Positions 32,634-46,000 of a DNA stretch of 64,000 nucleotides are shown here, piece after piece. The notes beneath the pieces are model-generated. The model was not told the origin of the DNA and did not search any database. It saw nothing but the letters and a program-made list of their open reading frames with translations. The stretch is from assembly GCF_905475465.1 (NCBI RefSeq), contig NC_062238.1:2894501-2958500 (forward strand), written 5' to 3'. Numbering within the stretch: position 1 is the first letter of the stretch; each line of letters starts with the position of its first letter. This DNA is from Pieris napi (Eukaryota; Arthropoda; Insecta; Lepidoptera; Pieridae). Both the position numbers and the translations under genes were made by a program.

Positions 32634-35600
32634 CCTAACCTAACCTAACCTAACCTTACCTAACCTAACCTAACCTAACCTAACCCATCTAAATAATATT
32701 TGTTTTTTTGGACAGCTCCGATCTAAATAATAATTGTTTATTCAAGCCTCGGAAACTCGGCGACCAAATATTCATATACAAACCTTACCTTTCCTAACCT
32801 AACCCATCTAAATAATATTTGTTTTTTTGGACAGCTCCGATCTAAATAATAATTGTTTATTCAAGCCTCGGAAACTCGGCGACCAAATATTCATATACTT
32901 ACCTAACTTTTACTAACCTAACCAATCTAAATAATATTTGTTTTTTTGGACAGCTCCGATCTAAATAATAATTATTTATTCAAGCCTCGGAAACTCGGCG
33001 ACCAAATATTCATATACTAACCTAACCTAACCTAACCTAACCTAACCTAACCCATCTAAATAATATTTGTTTTTTTGGACAGCTCCGTTCTAAACAATAA
33101 TTGTTTATTCAAGACACGGCTTTTCGGCGTCCTGGTCGCCTTTGGCGACCAAATATTCATAAACTAACCTAACCTAACCTAACCTAACCCATCTAAATAA
33201 TATTTGTTTTTTTGGACAGCTCCGATCTAAATAATAATTTTTTATTCAAGCCTCGGAAACTCGGCGACCAAATATTCATATACTAACCTTACCTTTCCTA
33301 ACCTAACCCATCTAAATAATATTTGTTTTTTTGGACAGCTCCGATCTAAATAATAATTGTTTATTCAAGCCTCGGAAACTCGGCGACCAAATATTCATAT
33401 ACTAACCTTACCTTTCCTAACCTAACCCATCTAAATAATATTTGTTTTTTTGGACAGCTCCGATCTAAATAATAATTGTTTATTCAAGCCTCGGAAACTC
33501 GGCGACCAAATATTCATATACTAACCTAACCTAACCCATCTAAATAATATTTGTTTTTTTGGACAGCTCCGTTCTAAATAATAATTGTTTATTCAAGCCA
33601 CGGCTTCTCGGCGTCCTGGTCGCCTTTGGCGACCAAATATTCATATACTAACCTAACCTAACCTAACCTAACCCATCTAAATAATATTTGTTTTTTTGGA
33701 CAGCTCCGATCTAAATAATAATTGTTTATTCAAGCCTCGGAAACTCGGCACCCAAATATTCATATACTAACCTTACCTTTCCTAACCTAATCCATCTAAA
33801 TAATATTTGTTTTTTTGGACAGCTCCGATCTAAATAATAATTGTTTATTCAAGCCTCGGAAACTCGGCGACCAAATATTCATATACAAACCTTACCTTTC
33901 CTAACCTAACCCATCTAAATAATATTTGTTTTTTTGGACAGCTCCGTTCTAAACAATAATTGTTTATTCAAGACACGGCTTCTCGGCGTCCTGGTCGCCT
34001 TTGGTGACCAAATATTCATAAACTAACCTAACCTAACCTAACCTAACCTAACCTAACCTAACCCATCTAAATAATATTTGTTTTTTTGGACAGCTCCGAT
34101 CTAAATAATAATTGTTTATTCAAGCCTCGGAAACTCGGCGACCAAATATTCATATACTAACCTTACCTTTCCTAACCTAACCCATCTAAATAATATTTGT
34201 TTTTTTGGACAGCTCCGATCTAAATAATAATTGTTTATTCAAGCCTCGGAAACTCGGCGACCAAATATTCATATACAAACCTTACCTTTCCTAACCTAAC
34301 CCATCTAAATAATATTTGTTTTTTTGGACAGCTCCGTTCTAAACAATAATTGTTTATTCAAGACACGGCTTCTCTGCGTCCTGGTCGCCTTTGGCGACCA
34401 AATATTCATAAACTAACCTAACCTAACCTAACCTAACCTAACCTAACCTTACCTAACCTAACCTAACCTAACCTAACCTAACCTAACCTAACCTAACCCA
34501 TCTAAATAATATTTGTTTTTTTGGACAGCTCCGATCTAAATAATAATTGTTTATTCAAGCCTCGGAAACTCGGCGACCAAATATTCATATACTAACCTAA
34601 CCTAACCCATCTAAATAATATTTGTTTTTTTGGACAGCTCCGTTCTAAATAATAATTGTTTATTCAAGCCACGGCTTCTCGGCGTCCTGGTCGCCTTTGG
34701 CGACCAAATATTCATATACTAACCTAACCTAACCTAACCTAACCCATCTAAATAATATTTGTTTTTTTGGACAGCTCCGATCTAAATAATAATTGTTTAT
34801 TCAAGCCTCGGAAACTCGGCGACCAAATATTCATATACTAACCTTACCTTTCCTAACCTAACCCATCTAAATAATATTTGTTTTTTTGGACAGCTCCGAT
34901 CTAAATAATAATTGTTTATTCAAGCCTCGGAAACTCGGCGACCAAATATTCATATACAAACCTTACCTTTCCTAACCTAACCCATCAAAATAATATTTGT
35001 TTTTTTGAACAGCTCCGTTCTAAACAATAATTGTTTATTCAAGACACGGCTTCTCGGCGTCCTGGTCGCCTTTGGCGACCAAATATTCATAAACTAACCT
35101 AACCTAACCTAACCTAACCTAACCTAACCTAACCTAACCTAACCTAACCTAACCTAACCTAACCTAACCCATCTAAATAATATTTGTTTTTTTGGACAGC
35201 TCCGATCTAAATAATAATTGTTTATTCAAGCCTCGGAAACTCGGCGACCAAATATTCATATACTAACCTAACCTAACCCATCTAAATAATATTTGTTTTT
35301 TTGGACAGCTCCGTTCTAAATAATAATTGTTTATTCAACCCACGGCTTCTCGGCGTCCTGGTCGCCTTTGGCGACCAAATATTCATATACTAACCTAACC
35401 TAACCTAACCTAACCTAACCCATCTAAATAATATTTGTTTTTTTTGGACAGCTCCGATCTAAATAATAATTGTTTATTCAAGCCTCGGAAACTCGGCGAC
35501 CAAATATTCATATACTAACCTAACCTTTCCTAACCTAACCCATCTAAATAATATTTGTTTTTTTGGACAGCTCCGATCTAAATAATAATTGTTTATTCAA

Positions 35601-38600
35601 GCCTCGGAAGCTCGGCGACCAAATATTCATATACTAACCTAACCTAACTTAACCTAACCTAACCTAACCCATCTAAATAATATTTGTTTTTTTGGACAGC
35701 TCCGATCTAAATAATAATTGTTTATTCAAGCCTCGGAAACTCGGCGACCAAATATTCATATACTAACCTTACCTTTCCTAACCTAACCCATCTAAATAAT
35801 ATTTGTTTTTTTGGACAGCTCCGATCTAAATAATAATTGTTTATTCAAGCCTCGGAAACTCGGCGACCAAATATTCATATACTAACCTAACCTAACCCAT
35901 CTAAATAATATTTGTTTTTTTGGACAGCTCCGTTCTAAATAATAATTGTTAATTCAACCCACGGCTTCTCGGCGTCCTGGTCGCCTTTGGCGACCAAATA
36001 TTCATATACTAACCTAACCTAACCCATCTAAATAATATTTGTTTTTTTGGACAGCTCCGTTCTAAATAATAATTGTTTATTCAAGCCACGGCTTCTTGGC
36101 GTCCTGGTTGCCTTTGGCGACCAAATATTCACATACTAACCTAACCTAACCTAACCTAACCCATCTAAATAATATTTGTTTTTTTGGACAGCTCCGATCT
36201 AAATAATAATTGTTTATTCAAGCCTCGGAAACTCGGCGACCAAATATTCATATACTAACCTAACCTTTCCTAACCTAACCCATCTAAATAATATTTGTTT
36301 TTTTGGACAGCTCCGATCTAAATAATAATTGTTTATTCAAGCCTCGGAAGCTCGGCGACCAAATATTCATATACTAACCTAACCTAACCTAACCCATCTA
36401 AATAATATTTGTTTTTTTGGACAGCTCCGATCTAAATAATAATTGTTTATTCAAGCCTCGGAAACTCGGCGACCAAATATTCATATACTAACCTAACCTA
36501 ACCCATCTAAATAATATTTGTTTTTTTGGACAGCTCCGTTCTAAATAATAATTGTTTATTCAAGCCTCGGAAACTCGGCGACCAAATATTCATATACTAA
36601 CCTAACCTAACCCATCTAAATAATATTTCTTTTTTTGGACAGCTCCGTTCTAAATAATAATTGTTTATTCAAGCCACGGCTTCTCGGCGTCCTGGTCGCC
36701 TTTGGCGACCAAATATTCATATACTTACCTAACCTAAACTAACCTAACCCATCTAAATAATATTTGTTTTTTTGGACATCTCCGATCTAAATAATAATTG
36801 TTTATTCAAGCCTCGGAAACTCGGCGACCAAATATTGATATACTAACCTAACCTTTTCTAACCTAACCCATCTAAATAATATTTGTTTTTTTGGACAGCT
36901 CCGATCTAAATAATAATTGTTTATTCAAGCCTCGGAAACTCGGCGACCAAATATTCATATACTAACCTAACCTAACCCATCTAAATAATATTTCTTTTTT
37001 TGGACAGCTCCGTTCTAAATAATAATTGTTTATTCAAGCCACGGCTTCTCGGCGTCCTGGTCGCCTTTGGCGACCAAATGTTCATATACTAACCTAACCT
37101 AACCTAACCTAACCCATCTAAATAATATTTGTTTTTTTGGACAGCTCCGATCTAAATAATAATTGTTTATTCAAGCCTCGGAAACTCGGCGACCAAATAT
37201 TCATATACTAACCTAACCTTTCCTAACCTAACCCATCTAAATAATATTTGTTTTTTTGGACAGCTCCGATCTAAATAATAATTGTTTATTCAAGCCTCGG
37301 AAGCTCGGCGACCAAATATTCATATACTAACCTAACCTAACCTAACCCATCTAAATAATATTTGTTTTTTTGGACAGCTCCGATCTAAATAATAATTGTT
37401 TATTCAAGCCTCGGAAACTCGGCGACCAAATATTCATATACTAACCTAACCTAACCCATCTAAATAATATTTGTTTTTTTGGACAGCTCCGTTCTAAATA
37501 ATAATTGTTTATTCAAGCCTCGGAAACTCAGCGACCAAATATTCATATACTAACCTAACCTAACCCATCTAAATAATATTTCTTTTTTTGGACAGCTCCG
37601 TTCTAAATAATAATTGTTTATTCAAGCCACGGCTTCTCGGCGTCCTGGTCGCCTTTGGCGACCAAATATTCATATACTTACCTAACCTAACCTAACCTAA
37701 CCCATCTAAATAATATTTGTTTTTTTGGACAGCTCCGATCTAAATAATAATTGTTTATTCAAGCCTCGGAAACTCGGCGACCAAATATTGATATACTAAC
37801 CTAACCTTTTCTAACCTAACCCATCTAAATAATATTTGTTTTTTTGGACAGCTCCGATCTAAATAATAATTGTTTATTCAAGCCTCGGAAACTCGGCGAC
37901 CAAATATTCATATACTAACCTAACCTAACCCATCTAAATAATATTTGTTTTTTTGGACAGCTCCGTTCTAAATAATAATTGTTTATTCAAGCCACGGCTT
38001 CTCGGCGTCCTGGTCGCCTTTGGCGACCAAATATTCATATACTAACCTAACCTAACCTAACCTAACCCATCTAAATAATATTTGTTTTTTTGGACAGCTC
38101 CGATCTAAATAATAATTGTTTATTCAAGCCTCGGAAACTCGGCGACCAAATATTCATATACTAACCTTACCTTTCCTAACCTAACCCATCTAAATAATAT
38201 TTGTTTTTTTGGACAGCTCCGATCTAAATAATAATTGTTTATTCAAGCCTCGGAAACTCGGCGACCAAATATTCATATACTAACCTAACCTAACCCATCT
38301 AAATAATATTTGTTTTTTTGGACAGCTCCGATCTAAATAATAATTGTTTATTCAAGCCTCGGAAACTCGGCGACCAAATATTCATATACTTACCTAACCT
38401 TTCCTAACCTAACCCATCTAAATAATATTTGTTTTTTTGGACAGCTCCGATCTAAATAATAATTGTTTATTCAAGCCTCGGAAACTCGGCGACCAAATAT
38501 TCATATACTAACCTAACCTAACCCATCTAAATAATATTTGTTTTTTTGGACAGCTCCGATCTAAATAATAATTGTTTATTCAAGCCTCGGAAACTCGGCG

Positions 38601-41600
38601 ACCAAATATTCATATACTAACCTTACCTTTCCTAACCTAACCCATCTAAATAATATTTGTTTTTTTGGACAGCTCCGATCTAAATAATAATTGTTTATTC
38701 AAGCCTCGGAAACTCGGCGACCAAATATTCATATACTAACCTAACCTAACCCATCTAAATAATATTTGTTTTTTTGGACAGCTCCGTTCTAAATAATAAT
38801 TGTTTATTCAAGCCACGGCTTCTCGGCGTCCTGGTCGCCTTTGGCGACCAAATATTCATATACTAACCTAACCTAACCTAACTCATCTATATAATATTTG
38901 TTTTTTTGGACAGCTCCGATCTAAATAATAATTGTTTATTCAAGCCTCGGAAACTCGGCGACCAAATATTCATATACTAACCTTACCTTTCCTAACCTAA
39001 CCCATCTCAATAATATTTGTTTTTTTGGACAGCTCCGATCTAAATAATAATTGTTTATTCAAGCCTCGGAAACTCGGCGACCAAATATTCATATACTAAC
39101 CTAACCTAACCCATCTAAATAATATTTCTTTTTTTGGACAGCTCCGTTCTAAATAATAATTGTTTATTCAAGCCACGGCTTCTCGGCGTCCTGGTCGCCT
39201 TTGGCGACCAAATATTCATATACTTACCTAACCTAAACTAACCTAACCCATCTAAATAATATTTGTTTTTTTGGACATCTCCGATCTAAATAATAATTGT
39301 TTATTCAAGCCTCGGAAACTCGGCGACCAAATATTCATATACTAACCTTACCTTTCCTAACCTAACCCATCTAAATAATATTTGTTTTTTTGGACAGCTC
39401 CGATCTAAATAATAATTGTTTATTCAAGCCTCGGAAACTCGGCGACCAAATATTCATATACAAACCTTACCTTTCCTAACCTAACCCATCAAAATAATAT
39501 TTGTTTTTTTGAACAGCTCCGTTCTAAACAATAATTGTTTATTCAAGACACGGCTTCTCGGCGTCCTGGTCGCCTTTGGCGACCAAATATTCATAAACTA
39601 ACCTAACCTAACCTAACCTAACCTAACCTAACCTAACCTAACCTAACCCATCTAAATAATATTTGTTTTTTTGGACAGCTCCGTTCTAAATAATAATTGT
39701 TTATTCAAGCCTCGGAAACTCAGCGACCAAATATTCATATACTAACCTAACCTAACCCATCTAAATAATATTTCTTTTTTTGGACAGCTCCGTTCTAAAT
39801 AATAATTGTTTATTCAAGCCACGGCTTCTCGGCGTCCTGGTCGCCTTTGGCGACCAAATATTCATATACTTACCTAACCTAACCTAACCTAACCCATCTA
39901 AATAATATTTGTTTTTTTGGACAGCTCCGATCTAAATAATAATTGTTTATTCAAGCCTCGGAAACTCGGCGACCAAATATTGATATACTAACCTAACCTT
40001 TTCTAACCTAACCCATCTAAATAATATTGGTTTTTTTGGACAGCTCCGATCTAAATAATAATTGTTTATTCAAGCCTCGGAAACTCGGCGACCAAATATT
40101 CATATACTAACCTAACCTAACCCATCTAAATAATATTTGTTTTTTTGGACAGCTCCGTTCTAAATAATAATTGTTTATTCAAGCCACGGCTTCTCGGCGT
40201 CCTGGTCGCCTTTGGCGACCAAATATTCATATACTAACCTAACCTAGCCTAACCTAACCCATCTAAATAATATTTGTTTTTTTGGACAGCTCCGATCTAA
40301 ATAATAATTGTTTATTCAAGCCTCGGAAACTCGGCGACCAAATATTCATATACTAACCTTACCTTTCCTAACCTAACCCATCTAAATAATATTTGTTTTT
40401 TTGGACAGCTCCGATCTAAATAATAATTGTTTATTCAAGCCTCGGAAACTCGGCGACTAAATATTCATATACTAACCTAACCTAACCCATCTAAATAATA
40501 TTTGTTTTTTTGGACAGCTCCGATCTAAATAATAATTGTTTATTCAAGCCTCGGAAACTCGGCGACCAAATATTCATATACTTACCTAACCTTTCCTAAC
40601 CTAACCCATCTAAATAATATTTGTTTTTTTGGACAGCTCCGATCTAAATAATAATTGTTTATTCAAGCCTCGGAAACTCGGCGACCAAATATTCATATAC
40701 TAACCTAACCTAACCCATCTAAATAATATTTGTTTTTTTGGACAGCTCCGATCTAAATAATAATTGTTTATTCAAGCCTCGGAAACTCGGCGACCAAATA
40801 TTCATATACTAACCTTACCTTTCCTAACCTAACCCATCTAAATAATATTTGTTTTTTTGGACAGCTCCGATCTAAATAATAATTGTTTATTCAAGCCTCG
40901 GAAACTCGGCGACCAAATATTCATATACTAACCTAACCTAACCCATCTAAATAATATTTGTTTTTTTGGACAGCTCCGTTCTAAATAATAATTGTTTATT
41001 CAAGCCACGGCTTCTCGGCGTCCTGGTCGCCTTTGGCGACCAAATATTCATATACTAACCTAACCTAACCTAACTCATCTATATAATATTTGTTTTTTTG
41101 GACAGCTCCGATCTAAATAATAATTGTTTATTCAAGCCTCGGAAACTCGGCGACCAAATATTCATATACTAACCTTACCTTTCCCAACCTAACCCATCTC
41201 AATAATATTTGTTTTTTTGGACAGCTCCGATCTAAATAATAATTGTTTATTCAAGCCTCGGAAACTCGGCGACCAAATATTCATATACTAACCTAACCTA
41301 ACCCATCTAAATAATATTTCTTTTTTTGGACAGCTCCGTTCTAAATAATAATTGTTTATTCAAGCCACGGCTTCTCGGCGTCCTGGTCGCCTTTGGCGAC
41401 CAAATATTCATATACTTACCTAACCTAAACTAACCTAACCCATCTAAATAATATTTGTTTTTTTGGACATCTCCGATCTAAATAATAATTGTTTATTCAA
41501 GCCTCGGAAACTCGGCGACCAAATATTCATATACTAACCTTACCTTTCCTAACCTAACCCATCTAAATAATATTTGTTTTTTTGGACAGCTCCGATCTAA

Positions 41601-42828
41601 ATAATAATTGTTTATTCAAGCCTCGGAAACTCGGCGACCAAATATTCATATACAAACCTTACCTTTCCTAACCTAACCCATCAAAATAATATTTGTTTTT
41701 TTGAACAGCTCCGTTCTAAACAATAATTGTTTATTCAAGACACGGCTTCTCGGCGTCCTGGTCGCCTTTGGCGACCAAATATTCATAAACTAACCTAACC
41801 TAACCTAACCTAACCTAACCTAACCTAACCTAACCTAACCTAACCCATCTAAATAATATTTGTTTTTTTGGACAGCTCCGATCTAAATAATAATTGTTTA
41901 TTCAAGCCTCGGAAACTCGGCGACCAAATATTCATATACTAACCTAACCTAACCCATCTAAATAATATTTGTTTTTTTGGACAGCTCCGTTCTAAATAAT
42001 AATTGTTTATTCAAGCCACGGCTTCTCGGCGTCCTGGTCGCCTTTGGCGACCAAATATTCATATACTAACCTAACCTAACCTAACCTAACCCATCTAAAT
42101 AATATTTGTTTTTTTGGACAGCTCCGATCTAAATAATAATTGTTTATTCAAGCCTCGGAAACTCGGCACCCAAATATTCATATACTAACCTTACCTTTCC
42201 TAACCTAACCCATCTAAATGATATTTGTTTTTTTGGACAGCTCCGATCTAAATAATAATTGTTTATTCAAGCCTCGGAAACTCGGCGACCAAATATTCAT
42301 ATACAAACCTTACCTTTCCTAACCTAACCCATCTAAATAATATTTGTTTTTTTGGACAGCTCCGTTCTAAATAATAATTGTTTATTCAAGCCACGGCTTC
42401 TCGGCGTCCTGGTCGCCTTTGGCGACCAAATATTCATATACTAACCTAACCTAACCTAACCTAACCCATCTAAATAATATTTGTTTTTTTGGACAGCTCC
42501 GATCTAAATAATAATTGTTTATTCAAGCCTCGGAAACTCGGCGACCAAATATTCATATACTAACCTTACCTTTCCTAACCTAACCCATCTAAATAATATT
42601 TGTTTTTTTGGACAGCTCCGATCTAAATAATTATTGTTTATTCAAGCCTCGGAAACTCGGCGACCAAATATTCATATACTAACCTAACCTTTACTAACCT
42701 AACCTTTACTAACCTAACCAATCTAAATAATATTTGTTTTTTTGGACAGCTCCGATCTAAATAATAATTATTTATTCAAGCCTCGGAAACTCGGCGACCA
42801 AATATTCATATACTAACCTAACCTAACC
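32634..42828 (+). repeat. Composite satellite array, third block, with higher-order repeats
   Basis: Continuous A, B and C monomers in CCTAA orientation. A common order is B, four CCTAA, A, degenerate CCTTACCTTTCC linker, A, two CCTAA, B. A diagnostic GGAAACTCAGCG variant at 37,526 recurs at 39,718, and TCAAAATAAT at 39,489 recurs at 41,681, both 2,192 bp apart. This marks a large tandem duplication. Longer CCTAA runs follow type C units (for example about 34,425-34,497 and 35,095-35,168). Confidence 0.93.
37440..41790 (+). repeat. 2,192-bp tandem duplication of satellite blocks
   Basis: Rare variants keep a constant 2,192-bp spacing between the two halves: GGAAACTCAGCG at 37.53 and 39.72 kb, and the CATCAAAATAAT/TTTGAACAG unit at 39.49 and 41.68 kb. 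The CATCTATATAAT (38.88 and 41.07 kb) and CATCTCAATAAT (39.00 and 41.19 kb) units follow the same spacing. The outer limits are approximate. Confidence 0.8.
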
Positions 42829-43089
42829 TTTTTTTTTTTTTTTTTTTTATGAAGGAGGTTAAAATGCACAATTGCAGGCCCGCGGGCGTATGCAGTCGCT
42901 ACCGCGGGGACTGTGGGGATGGTTATCTCTTATCCCTCTGCTAACCAGAGGGGAGAAACCCGACCCACTAAAAATTCCTCCTAGGCCCTCCATATCACCT
43001 GCAGTGCCAGACACATCCATTCTGAATGAATGACATCTGGCACCGCATTGAATTCCCCGGGGGTCGCACAAGGCATTCAACCCAGGGAA
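42829..43089 (-). mobile_element. 5'-truncated TRAS-like LINE, 3' UTR only (copy 2, duplicated with the array)
   Basis: Same 5' truncation point, same T20 and same flanking linkers (CCTTTACTAACC form on the left, CCTTACC within the CCTAA run on the right) as the copy at 32,373. The start-to-start distance is 10,456 bp. An independent insertion would not share the truncation point and flanks, so this copy arose by duplication of about 10 kb of array. Confidence 0.92.
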
Positions 43090-46000
43090 CCTAACCTAAC
43101 CTAACCTAACCTTACCTAACCTAACCTAACCTAACCTAACCCATCTAAATAATATTTGTTTTTTTGGACAGCTCCGATCTAAATAATAATTGTTTATTCA
43201 AGCCTCGGAAACTCGGCGACCAAATATTCATATACAAACCTTACCTTTCCTAACCTAACCCATCTAAATAATATTTGTTTTTTTGGACAGCTCCGATCTA
43301 AATAATAATTGTTTATTCAAGCCTCGGAAACTCGGCGACCAAATATTCATATATTTACCTAACTTTTACTAACCTAACCAATCTAAATAATATTTGTTTT
43401 TTTGGACAGCTCCGATCTAAATAATAATTATTTATTCAAGCCTCGGAAACTCGGCGACCAAATATTCATATACTAACCTAACCTAACCTAACCTAACCCA
43501 TCTAAATAATATTTGTTTTTTTGGACAGCTCCGTTCTAAACAATAATTGTTTATTCAAGACACGGCTTTTCGGCGTCCTGGTCGCCTTTGGCGACCAAAT
43601 ATTCATAAACTAACCTAACCTAACCTAACCTAACCCATCTAAATAATATTTGTTTTTTTGGACAGCTCCGATCTAAATAATAATTTTTTATTCAAGCCTC
43701 GGAAACTCGGCGACCAAATATTCATATACTAACCTTACCTTTCCTAACCTAACCCATCTAAATAATATTTGTTTTTTTGGACAGCTCCGATCTAAATAAT
43801 AATTGTTTATTCAAGCCTCGGAAACTCGGCGACCAAATATTCATATACTAACCTTACCTTTCCTAACCTAACCCATCTAAATAATATTTGTTTTTTTGGA
43901 CAGCTCCGATCTAAATAATAATTGTTTATTCAAGCCTCGGAAACTCGGCGACCAAATATTCATATACTAACCTAACCTAACCCATCTAAATAATATTTGT
44001 TTTTTTGGACAGCTCCGTTCTAAATAATAATTGTTTATTCAAGCCACGGCTTCTCGGCGTCCTGGTCGCCTTTGGCGACCAAATATTCATATACTAACCT
44101 AACCTAACCTAACCTAACCCATCTAAATAATATTTGTTTTTTTGGACAGCTCCGATCTAAATAATAATTGTTTATTCAAGCCTCGGAAACTCGGCGACCA
44201 AATATTCATATACAAACCTTACCTTTCCTAACCTAACCCATCTAAATAATATTTGTTTTTTTGGACAGCTCCGTTCTAAACAATAATTGTTTATTCAAGA
44301 CACGGCTTCTCGGCGTCCTGGTCGCCTTTGGTGACCAAATATTCATAAACTAACCTAACCTAACCTAACCTAACCTAACCTAACCTAACCCATCTAAATA
44401 ATATTTGTTTTTTTGGACAGCTCCGATCTAAATAATAATTGTTTATTCAAGCCTCGGAAACTCGGCGACCAAATATTCATATACTAACCTTACCTTTCCT
44501 AACCTAACCCATCTAAATAATATTTGTTTTTTTGGACAGCTCCGATCTAAATAATAATTGTTTATTCAAGCCTCGGAAACTCGGCGACCAAATATTCATA
44601 TACAAACCTTACCTTTCCTAACCTAACCCATCTTAATAATATTTGTTTTTTTGGACAGCTCCGTTCTAAACAATAATTGTTTATTCAAGACACGGCTTCT
44701 CTGCGTCCTGGTCGCCTTTGGCGACCAAATATTCATAAACTAACCTAACCTAACCTAACCTAACCTAACCTAACCTAACCTAACCTATTCTAACCTAACC
44801 TAACCTAACCTAACCTAACCTAACCCATCTAAATAATATTTGTTTTTTTGGACAGCTCCGATCTAAATAATAATTGTTTATTCAAGCCTCGGAAACTCGG
44901 CGACCAAATATTCATATACTAACCTAACCTAACCCATCTAAATAATATTTGTTTTTTTGGACAGCTCCGTTCTAAATAATAATTGTTTATTCAAGCCACG
45001 GCTTCTCGGCGTCCTGGTCGCCTTTGGCGACCAAATATTCATATACTAACCTAACCTAACCTAACCTAACCCATCTAAATAATATTTGTTTTTTTGGACA
45101 GCTCCGATCTAAATAATAATTGTTTATTCAAGCCTCGGAAACTCGGCGACCAAATATTCATATACTAACCTTACCTTTCCTAACCTAACCCATCTAAATA
45201 ATATTTGTTTTTTTGGACAGCTCCGATCTAAATAATAATTGTTTATTCAAGCCTCGGAAACTCGGCGACCAAATATTCATATACAAACCTTACCTTTCCT
45301 AACCTAACCCATCAAAATAATATTTGTTTTTTTGAACAGCTCCGTTCTAAACAATAATTGTTTATTCAAGACACGGCTTCTCGGCGTCCTGGTCGCCTTT
45401 GGCGACCAAATATTCATAAACTAACCTAACCTAACCTAACCTAACCTAACCTAACCTAACCTAACCTAACCTAACCTAACCTAACCTAACCTAACCTAAC
45501 CCATCTAAATAATATTTGTTTTTTTGGACAGCTCCGATCTAAATAATAATTGTTTATTCAAGCCTCGGAAACTCGGCGACCAAATATTCATATACTAACC
45601 TAACCTAACCCATCTAAATAATATTTGTTTTTTTGGACAGCTCCGTTCTAAATAATAATTGTTTATTCAACCCACGGCTTCTCGGCGTCCTGGTCGCCTT
45701 TGGCGACCAAATATTCATATACTAACCTAACCTAACCTAACCCATCTAAATAATATTTGTTTTTTTTGGACAGCTCCGATCTAAATAATAATTGTTTATT
45801 CAAGCCTCGGAAACTCGGCGACCAAATATTCATATACTAACCTAACCTTTCCTAACCTAACCTAACCTAACCCATCTAAATAATATTTGTTTTTTTGGAC
45901 AGCTCCGATCTAAATAATAATTGTTTATTCAAGCCTCGGAAACTCGGCGACCAAATATTCATATACTAACCTTACCTTTCCTAACCTAACCCATCTAAAT

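Noticed and set aside
32403..43080. Two identical 73-aa frames in the truncated LINE tails
   Set aside because: They lie in the 3' UTR of the LINE and are duplicated with it. The same frame in the full element is downstream of the ORF2 stop.
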